Shown here piece by piece: positions 30,363 through 36,480 of a stretch of DNA of 36,480 nucleotides (the stretch's first letter is position 1; every line of letters begins with the position of its first letter). The notes beneath the pieces are model-generated. The model saw only the letters and a program-made list of their open reading frames with translations. It ran no database searches and was not told the origin of the DNA. The position numbers and the translations under genes are program-made. The DNA comes from a virus, in the IMG/VR virus record IMGVR_UViG_3300027805_000040, positions 1 to 36,480 of that record, one strand, 5' to 3'.

Positions 30363-31195
30363 TAGTATGCAGTGGCTCCAGCAAGAAGTGCGGTTCCTCC
30401 AAGTTGTCCGCCCATGCCAAGCAATGCTCCTTGTTGTGCGTTGCGAGCGGCGGCATTTTGAACAGCGCCCTGATATAGCATCTGTTGATAATTCTGTTGG
30501 TTGGCGCGATTTGCCTGAGACAGACTGAGAAGATCCCCAATGCCAGTATTGGCAAAATCCGCAAAGCTGCTTCCTAATCCTTGTGCAGCGCCCAAAAGAC
30601 CAGCTTGATAGCGTCCCACTGCCTCCTGATTGGCTACTTCGGCTGCTTGTTTTCCAGCCATCAATGCGCCCGGGTCTAGTCCGCCAGTGGGTGCTCCATA
30701 TGTGTCGGTATAACTGCGCTGAGCAGCAATGTTCCCAAGTTCAAAATCGCGTCCAGCCTGCGTAGCCATGTCAAACAGAGCGGATCTTCCAATCGTGCTG
30801 TCTGGATCAATTCCAGTAGCAGAAATTGCAGAGATGCCTTTTGTTTTGGCCCACTCTTCCATTTGCTTTTTCCAAGCATCAGATGAGGTTGCCTTCTGTA
30901 ATCGCTTCGGAATGTCTTGGCGCATTTGCGCTGTTTCAGGACTTGTAAGCTGTTCGTATCTGCGAGATCTAGCAAGATTCGCCATGCCAAGTTCTCCCGC
31001 CTCGCGAGAAACCTGATTTGGGTTAAACTCTTGCATCTGAGGCGTAATATTTGCTGCAAGTTTGAGCAAATTGGCCTGATTCTGAAGCGCCATCATGCCG
31101 ACTTGGTTTTTCTGACCAAGAAGGGCTGCTTCCATTGCCATGTTCGGACGGCTGATGTAGTCGCCCGGGTTTACTGTTGCTGGTGATCCACCCAT
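30362..31195 (-). CDS. Putative internal virion protein, 277 aa
   Basis: Ala/Gln/Gly-rich and mostly helical, starting MGGSPATVNPGDY. It has several helices (about 15-60 and 80-125), then a FELGNIAAQRSYTDTYGAP segment and a Gln/Asn-rich C-terminal helix ending in GGTALLAGATAY. Such features fit small internal virion or head-tail connecting proteins in podovirus-like phages, though no specific family is recognised. A short AGGA lies 8 nt before the ATG. It lies between the GNAT-like and PP-loop genes. Confidence 0.5.
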   Translation of the reverse strand: MGGSPATVNPGDYISRPNMAMEAALLGQKNQVGMMALQNQANLLKLAANITPQMQEFNPNQVSREAGELGMANLARSRRYEQLTSPETAQMRQDIPKRLQKATSSDAWKKQMEEWAKTKGISAISATGIDPDSTIGRSALFDMATQAGRDFELGNIAAQRSYTDTYGAPTGGLDPGALMAGKQAAEVANQEAVGRYQAGLLGAAQGLGSSFADFANTGIGDLLSLSQANRANQQNYQQMLYQGAVQNAAARNAQQGALLGMGGQLGGTALLAGATAY

Positions 31196-31199
31196 AATA

Positions 31200-31592
31200 T
31201 TATTCCTTTGGTGCTGTGATCTCGTAGATCTCTCTGTTCATCGGAGTAAGTCCAATTTTGGTCATTACTTCGTTTGAAAAATTTGGTCTGCCTTCTTCTT
31301 TAGGGACTCCAACATAAGCAATTGATCCAGACATCTGCACAAACGTGACAAAGTCATTTATTACGCGATATACGTCCCTTGGCCTTGTATGTTTTGGATG
31401 GAATGCGGGATAAACTGTTGGGATGTAAACCCAATCGGAGTATCCAACTAAATTTCCATCTTTATAGTGTCCACAGACATTGATATTGGGATGCTCTACA
31501 ATTTTGTGATCGAACTCTTCGGCAAAGTCTACTGCCTCAAGGAACTCATTGGTTCCATGACGCAACATTTTGTAATTTATGCGTTTATTCAT
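31200..31592 (-). CDS. GNAT-like acetyltransferase candidate
   Basis: A 130-aa protein with a beta-alpha pattern resembling GNAT folds: CGHYKDGNLVGYSDWVYIPTV in strand-like segments, then HPKHTRPRDVYRVINDFVTF as the central helix, IAYVGV, and a C-terminal FSNEVMTKIGLTPMNREIYEI resembling the GF...Y end of acetyltransferases. The acetyl-CoA-binding R/Q-x2-G-x-G/A motif is not clearly present, so it may be an inactive or divergent member. Small GNAT-like genes are often found in phage virion clusters. It lies 1 nt after the upstream stop. Confidence 0.5.
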   Translation of the reverse strand: MNKRINYKMLRHGTNEFLEAVDFAEEFDHKIVEHPNINVCGHYKDGNLVGYSDWVYIPTVYPAFHPKHTRPRDVYRVINDFVTFVQMSGSIAYVGVPKEEGRPNFSNEVMTKIGLTPMNREIYEITAPKE

Positions 31593-31593
31593 G

Positions 31594-31839
31594 TTATGCT
31601 CGGCCTACAAAGACCTCATTTTTGGCAGTATATCCAGCGAATTTTGCCGCCTGCTCCTGAATAACTTTTACCCTGTCAGTAAAGCCGCCACAAACAGCGC
31701 ACGGAAGGCATTCTGGATCTTTATAAGCCGTAAACGGAATTGAAGAATACAGGGGAACCATTGATGTATCCGAAAAAGGACTGATAAACTTGCTAGGAAA
31801 GTCAGTCACTGGAACGGAAGCCTGTGAAATATTGGGCAT
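31594..31839 (-). CDS. Small cysteine-containing protein, 81 aa
   Basis: Starts at ATG 31839 (MPNISQASVP), 1 nt after the nozzle-like gene's stop; the frame is open up to 32052 but that would lie inside the other gene. The C-terminal half has ECLPCAVCGGFTDRV, a Cys-x2-Cys-x2-Cys cluster that may bind metal, followed by a charged helix. No family is recognised; likely a minor structural protein by position. Confidence 0.55.
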   Translation of the reverse strand: MPNISQASVPVTDFPSKFISPFSDTSMVPLYSSIPFTAYKDPECLPCAVCGGFTDRVKVIQEQAAKFAGYTAKNEVFVGRA

Positions 31840-31840
31840 A

Positions 31841-33967
31841 TTAGCAGGGGTTCGATATTTTATACTGAACGGCAGCGGCATTGGCTGCTTGCTGAGCAAG
31901 AATGCCTGCCTGCTCTTCGGCATGAGAGTAGGAAATGAAGGAAAGATATGAGGCTGAGGCTGTAGCCGATATTGACGGGAATCCGACACAGGGAAGCGTG
32001 ACCGTTTTGTATACCTTAGCAAAAAAGGTTTTATTCTCTCCAAGAGGCCCATCTTGAGGGCTTGGAAGAATATCTATCTTTAAAGAGTCTCCTGTTTCTC
32101 CAACAACACAGGTTTGCGTCTCATTGGCATTGGGATTTCCCACAGACTTTTCGCTCCACGGATCTTGGAAAACTCTGACGATTTCAACGCCCATTTCCCC
32201 ACACCATTCAATCAAAATGGAAAATGCCTTGTCTATGTCCGCCGTCAGTGGGCTTTCGCACGTCTCATATCTGGCATTTCTAGTAGCGCTTTCGGTGACC
32301 AACCTTCTGTATTGCGTATTTAAAAAGCCAAGTTCATCAATTTCCGCCTCAAAAGGGGTATTTTCATATTGGTGTCTTTCGCTAATTGCCAGTATGCGAC
32401 GATCTAAGACATTTTGGTATGATCCTTTGCTGCCCCTGAAGCTGGCTCGCACGTCCACAGTGCCTCCGATTTCCTTGCATTCAACCTCAGCATAGACAAA
32501 TTGCTTCAAATCCATCCCGTCTCCAAGCTGAGCAGTCTCAATCTGGCTATAAATGCGGTTATAGAAGCGCGTTGTTGTCCCGTCCTGATTGATTCGGAGA
32601 TAAGAGTCCGTCCGCTCAGGCATGAAAGACTCCCACAAGTGGTTATAGGAGCCATCATTGGTAGCTGCGTAGTCGAGAGAGAACTGAAAACAGCGCGGTT
32701 GTCCGTTCACAACGCCAGTAGTCCACTCAACGGGCCTAGTTCCCTCCCAAACGCCACACCAAGCGGGGTTTCTGGCCTGTCCCCACTCGGATGCAGCGGC
32801 ATAATCCAAGACCATTGTGGCCGAATTAACGGGTTCTAGATAAGGAACAGAGTAAAGCAAGTAGTTCTCAAAGGAAGTAGCGCAAATCTGGCTTTGATTT
32901 CCTGCCATGTAGCGCTTGGTTCGCGCCATTTCCACGTCTTTGTACAAAACCTGAGAAGAAAGATAGCTGGCGGCAGCAACGTCAGCGGCCACCAATCCAC
33001 CCTGAGAATACCACCACATTTGACCAGCCTGAAACGCAATACTTTTGCCTGCAACGCAACCAACGGTAGGATATAGAGTGTTTTGGAAGTTGGCTGTAGA
33101 AGCCCAAGCCGATCTATCAAGAATTCCTGAGGCTAGAGAGAACGTAGACCGATCCGTAAAGACAATTAGGCGGGTATCCGTATTCTGACCGACATACGAG
33201 ACAAGGCCAGTAACGGGACGAGAGAAACTGAAGTCGCCTCGCCCCGCTCCAGATGTTCTTTCAAGCCAACTTGTCGGATCTCCAAGATCTGAGGCCAAAA
33301 CCAAGTTATTGTCAGCTATCCAAAGCCTATTTCCAGAGAACGCCATCCAAGTTCCCACGGGAATCTTGTCGCTCTGAACGCCCGTGCGGTTAGATCCATC
33401 CCAATAAGCTGGTGAGGAAATTCCATCCTGAATCATCACGATACGATGTGATGGGGTTACAGTAGTGTCTCCACCCGTAGAAGTAGTTGCCGATCTTGTG
33501 GCAAGCGTGAAGATGCACCTGTCCACGTCCTCATCCATTTTGACGCCAGCAAGCCTGTAGTCTTCCCAATTTTTGGGCTGCTCAAGTGGGAAAGGAGCGA
33601 AGTAGACGTTGCCGCTCACCGCAAAAATCATGTAGGTCAATTCATCGGCAGCAACGCCCCTTCCGTCCACGTCGAAGATCTGTCGCGGAATAGTGATTAG
33701 CTGTCCGTTAACAGTTTTCTTCTCAGCAGCTTGGGCTTGTTTGTTTGCCGCAAAGAAAACTCCTCCCTGAAGGTTGCCCGGAGGAAGCGAAAGCCTCATG
33801 GCATATCCGGGGCGGGTTTGTGCAATGCCACCGCGAACCGTTACATTAACCCCCCATTTAAGCTGATTTTCTGGAAGCGCCCATGCATTCCTGACGCTAT
33901 TGACGCCCTGAACCCAACCAGCAGTGCTTTTGACAAGCCTGCCTGCGTTGATTTGATCGGACTTCAT
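31841..33967 (-). CDS. Putative tail nozzle / tail tubular protein, 708 aa
   Basis: Begins MKSDQINAGRLVKSTAGWVQGVNSV, followed by a beta-rich protein with many aromatic residues. It has QNTDTRLIVFTDRSTFSLASG, then VGCVAGKSIAFQAGQMWWYSQGG, LVAADVAAASYLSS and EMARTKRYMAGN. I recall similar propeller-like layouts in nozzle (T7 gp12-type) proteins of short-tailed phages. The last 90 residues are Ala/Gln-rich helix. The ATG overlaps the upstream stop by 4 nt (ATGA). The specific family is inferred, not certain. Confidence 0.6.
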   Translation of the reverse strand: MKSDQINAGRLVKSTAGWVQGVNSVRNAWALPENQLKWGVNVTVRGGIAQTRPGYAMRLSLPPGNLQGGVFFAANKQAQAAEKKTVNGQLITIPRQIFDVDGRGVAADELTYMIFAVSGNVYFAPFPLEQPKNWEDYRLAGVKMDEDVDRCIFTLATRSATTSTGGDTTVTPSHRIVMIQDGISSPAYWDGSNRTGVQSDKIPVGTWMAFSGNRLWIADNNLVLASDLGDPTSWLERTSGAGRGDFSFSRPVTGLVSYVGQNTDTRLIVFTDRSTFSLASGILDRSAWASTANFQNTLYPTVGCVAGKSIAFQAGQMWWYSQGGLVAADVAAASYLSSQVLYKDVEMARTKRYMAGNQSQICATSFENYLLYSVPYLEPVNSATMVLDYAAASEWGQARNPAWCGVWEGTRPVEWTTGVVNGQPRCFQFSLDYAATNDGSYNHLWESFMPERTDSYLRINQDGTTTRFYNRIYSQIETAQLGDGMDLKQFVYAEVECKEIGGTVDVRASFRGSKGSYQNVLDRRILAISERHQYENTPFEAEIDELGFLNTQYRRLVTESATRNARYETCESPLTADIDKAFSILIEWCGEMGVEIVRVFQDPWSEKSVGNPNANETQTCVVGETGDSLKIDILPSPQDGPLGENKTFFAKVYKTVTLPCVGFPSISATASASYLSFISYSHAEEQAGILAQQAANAAAVQYKISNPC

Positions 33968-36480
33968 CGCATAATCACGTCAGAGCCATCCCCGTAAACA
34001 ATGTTATTGATCTGAGGGGTAGCCATCGCGTGTCCATCAATGCTTTCCTGTTGGTTTTTCAGGTATGCTATTGCAATCGTCCAATATCGCTGCGCCTGAT
34101 CAGCAAAGTCTTTGTCTTCCAAGTCAACAGCGTGAAGTGCTGTTAGGATGGCTCGCTCGTTTTCCATCGGAATGAAGTCATACATTGACTCAATCGTCGG
34201 GTTCTTCATGCGGTAGATGATCCTCGCCCATGCACAGGGCTGACCTAGGCGAATCCGCCTATACTGAGGGTTCGTGTCGGCTGGATGATACTGCCCAATG
34301 AGCGTCATGTCATTTGTCCGCCCGTAGTCATACGCATAAAGCGACACGAACCCGTCAGTTTTTGGCTTTTCAACCTGTTGGATGCTCTTGACGAGTGTCG
34401 GCGGCTGGATCGAATCCACAATAAACGTGCTATCGGCTGTATTGCCTGCAGTTTGGTATGAGATCCTGCCAACCGTTGATGCCAGATTCCTCGCCTGAGC
34501 CTCGGTTTGATATAGTTCATACTCGTCAGAATCCAACTTCCTGACGTAGTAGTTCGTCCCCGCAACCAGAGGACTTGGAAGAGAGTCCCCGTCTCTCGGA
34601 CGCACCGTAAGGGCTTGTCCTGTCGAGTAAAGCGATGCCGTTTCTACGATGTTCGTAGAAGGAACCGCTGTTACCGTCCTATCCAAGTCGAGGCTGAGTT
34701 GCCCCGTACCGGGAGTAGTGATCGTTACCAAGACGTTGTTGGAATACACCTTGATATCGTCACCAAAAATTTTGATTGTGTAATCTGTTGCCGCAACAAG
34801 AGGAGACGGAAGCGTTCCAGATGTTGAGAACCTCACGATTTCATCATCTTGCAGAAATTGAATACTATCAGGATTGATGCGGTTTTGATATGGCAACGGA
34901 GATGCGGAAACACGTAGCGCATAGTAAGCCTGACCTGTTCCGAATGCCGTGACATTAATAAGGCCAGTAGTTCCTCCAGCATTTGCCGCTCCTAGACTAT
35001 TGTAAATTCTCGCAGTTGCATTTCCTGCGTCCACGTTCAGGAAAAATTGCGTTGTTCCCTTGTCGATTGCAGGAGTTGTGCTCGGAAGATTGTAGTCAGA
35101 AGCGAAATAGATGCCCTGACCAGTTACAAGACCATCATAGTCTCCAACCCATCTGTTGGTAAATCCAACAGCAAATGCTCTCGAAATAAGGACGTAGAAT
35201 TGCCCTGTTCCTACGCTAGTAATGTTTACGGGGCTATAATCGACATTTGTGATCGTGAAACTGGATGAAGAGAACGGTTGCTCCGCTCGGTATGAAGCGC
35301 CCTGAGTAATTGGGCTTGGAAATGTTCCCGTTGTGGTAAACGAGACAAACACACCTGTTGATGGGGTAAACGTGATCGTCGGGCTTCCTGTGTATCCCGT
35401 TCCTTTTGTGACCACGTTAACCCTTACAAGCTGACCTCCAGAAACGGTAGCTGTTGCAGTGGCTCCCGTGCCGCCGCCACCACTGATTGTAACCGCTGGC
35501 GCTTGGGTATATCCCGATCCCCCGTTTGTAACTTCAATATAGTCCAAAAATGAAGTGGTAATCGTGCAAGTTCCAGTGGCATTAGTTCCACCGCCACCTG
35601 TGAATGTAAGTCTAGGAGCAATCACGTAGCCTTCACCCGGGCTATTGATGATCAGGCCATTCACAACATTGGAAGTGTTGTTAATTGTGGCAGAAATAAT
35701 TCCTCCAGAGCCAACAGCTTGTAGCGTGATTCCAGTGATTCCACCGTTGATATCCAAGCCGTTAATTGTTGCCTTAGCGCCTTTCCCTGCTTTTGCAATG
35801 CTCAAGTCTGTTATTGTGACAGTGGCATTCGGCTGATATCCGCTGCCAGCACTAACAACGCCAATTGACGCAACACGTCCAGCGGTTACGGTAATATTGA
35901 ATGTAGCCTGCGTTGTGAATGTGCTGTCGATTTCAATCCCTACTTGGTTTTGAACGTATCCAGCGCCTCCAGTATCGTCCAAGGTAACGGTAGGGGCAGA
36001 CGTGTAACCAGATCCACCCGCGCCCAAGGCGACATTTGTGATAATTCCTGAAGGAACGCCTTTTGCTTGAGCGCCAGACCCTGATGGATTCGGAAGATTC
36101 AAGCCCTCGGCAAGAATGTTGCTTTGCGTTCCAATTGCAACCGTTGCAGGAATCAGCTTAACAAGTGAGTTAGTTCCGCTGCCTGAAGTGATCAGGTTGA
36201 TAGGATTAGTGTCATTCAACGCATCAGAAGATGTCGGATGAATCGTTACAGTGGTCGAGTTGACTGCCCTGACGTAATAGTTTGTGCCAGCCACAAGAGG
36301 TTGAGGAAGAATTCCTCCGTTGGTAGTGGCCTGAACTGCATCTCCTGTAGTAAATCCGTGCGGAACGGCAAACGTCATCTTGGTTTGCGGAGAAATCGGC
36401 TTCTGAAGATCGACGTTAATGGCCGCTGTAGATCCTGTTGTATAAACGGGATTAGTGTTGTTCGTAGCGTCCGCGATAGA
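33964..36480 (-). CDS. Large beta-repeat tail protein, 5' end outside the window
   Basis: 838 codons are visible, and the frame continues past 36480 without an earlier stop; an ATG at 36378 is internal. Two repeat families are present: GSGYTxxPxVTxxGGGGTGATATATV-like repeats (about four or five), and LPxPLVAGTNYYVR-like repeats (about five). These are typical of beta-helical or Ig-like tail and receptor-contacting proteins. The last 140 residues are different: FVSLYAYDYGRTNDMTLIGQY, RRIRLGQPCAWARIIYRMKN and helices ending in DGSDVIMR. This resembles the adaptor domain placed next to a tail nozzle. It is immediately upstream of the nozzle-like gene. Confidence 0.65.
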   Translation of the reverse strand, partial: SIADATNNTNPVYTTGSTAAINVDLQKPISPQTKMTFAVPHGFTTGDAVQATTNGGILPQPLVAGTNYYVRAVNSTTVTIHPTSSDALNDTNPINLITSGSGTNSLVKLIPATVAIGTQSNILAEGLNLPNPSGSGAQAKGVPSGIITNVALGAGGSGYTSAPTVTLDDTGGAGYVQNQVGIEIDSTFTTQATFNITVTAGRVASIGVVSAGSGYQPNATVTITDLSIAKAGKGAKATINGLDINGGITGITLQAVGSGGIISATINNTSNVVNGLIINSPGEGYVIAPRLTFTGGGGTNATGTCTITTSFLDYIEVTNGGSGYTQAPAVTISGGGGTGATATATVSGGQLVRVNVVTKGTGYTGSPTITFTPSTGVFVSFTTTGTFPSPITQGASYRAEQPFSSSSFTITNVDYSPVNITSVGTGQFYVLISRAFAVGFTNRWVGDYDGLVTGQGIYFASDYNLPSTTPAIDKGTTQFFLNVDAGNATARIYNSLGAANAGGTTGLINVTAFGTGQAYYALRVSASPLPYQNRINPDSIQFLQDDEIVRFSTSGTLPSPLVAATDYTIKIFGDDIKVYSNNVLVTITTPGTGQLSLDLDRTVTAVPSTNIVETASLYSTGQALTVRPRDGDSLPSPLVAGTNYYVRKLDSDEYELYQTEAQARNLASTVGRISYQTAGNTADSTFIVDSIQPPTLVKSIQQVEKPKTDGFVSLYAYDYGRTNDMTLIGQYHPADTNPQYRRIRLGQPCAWARIIYRMKNPTIESMYDFIPMENERAILTALHAVDLEDKDFADQAQRYWTIAIAYLKNQQESIDGHAMATPQINNIVYGDGSDVIMR

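Noticed and set aside
36276-36378. ATG 36378 as the start of the beta-repeat protein
   Set aside because: The frame continues upstream without a stop to the window edge and encodes plausible protein, so the gene is 5'-truncated by the window.
34540-36400. DNA repeats or a CRISPR array in the tail gene
   Set aside because: The similarity is at the protein level within one frame, with varying spacing and codons; no constant direct repeat with unique spacers exists.
1-36480. Many plus-strand open frames of 60-217 codons
   Set aside because: All lie antisense to convincing minus-strand genes, lack ribosome-binding sites and homology-like motifs, and arise as shadows of the real frames.

Overview
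This window is a fragment of a tailed double-stranded DNA phage, or a prophage that looks the same. Every convincing gene lies on the minus strand, genes are packed with 1-19 nt overlaps, and both a replication/recombination module and a virion module are present. No portal, terminase, major capsid, lysis or RNA polymerase gene is visible, so the window is a partial genome, open at both ends. One long tail nozzle-like protein plus several putative internal virion (ejection) proteins suggests a short-tailed (podovirus-like) morphology; this is inference. The host cannot be named. It is a bacterium, judging from sigma70-like promoters and Shine-Dalgarno sequences.

Reading along the minus strand (high to low coordinates): 36.5-31.6 kb holds tail proteins: a partial beta-repeat protein, a 708-aa nozzle-like protein and a small cysteine-containing protein. 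From 31.6 to 28.6 kb come a GNAT-like protein, a putative internal virion protein, a PP-loop (PAPS reductase family) enzyme and a glycine-rich protein. From 28.5 to 26.7 kb there are three tandem paralogues sharing a GGGFDINAA motif and an NLT(F/Y)GG tail. From 26.7 to 12.5 kb come a 605-aa virion-associated protein and a giant 4137-aa polyvalent protein with a metalloprotease motif and an internally duplicated module. Two very small genes and an initiator-like tRNA(Met) follow.

From 12.0 to 7.2 kb there is an accessory region of single genes. Four of these are preceded by near-identical sigma70-type promoters (TTGAC-N17-AATACT) whose -10 box sits inside a GGG...CCC inverted repeat. GC-rich hairpins separate several of these genes, and one good intrinsic terminator is present at 11.4 kb. 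Products include a DUF932 protein, an AbrB-like protein and a papain-like cysteine-peptidase candidate.

From 7.1 to 0 kb lies the replication/recombination operon: a solitary LuxR-type HTH protein, a RecT-like annealase, a Cas4/RecB-like (DUF2800-type) nuclease, a winged-helix candidate, a DUF1376 replication protein, a DnaC/IstB-type helicase loader, a gp88-like protein and an SSB-like protein with an acidic DDDIPF tail. At the left edge is the start of a TET-associated-glycosyltransferase (TAGT)-like gene, which hints at DNA base hypermodification. Together these suggest an annealing-type recombination system feeding a helicase-loader-based replisome that relies on the host.
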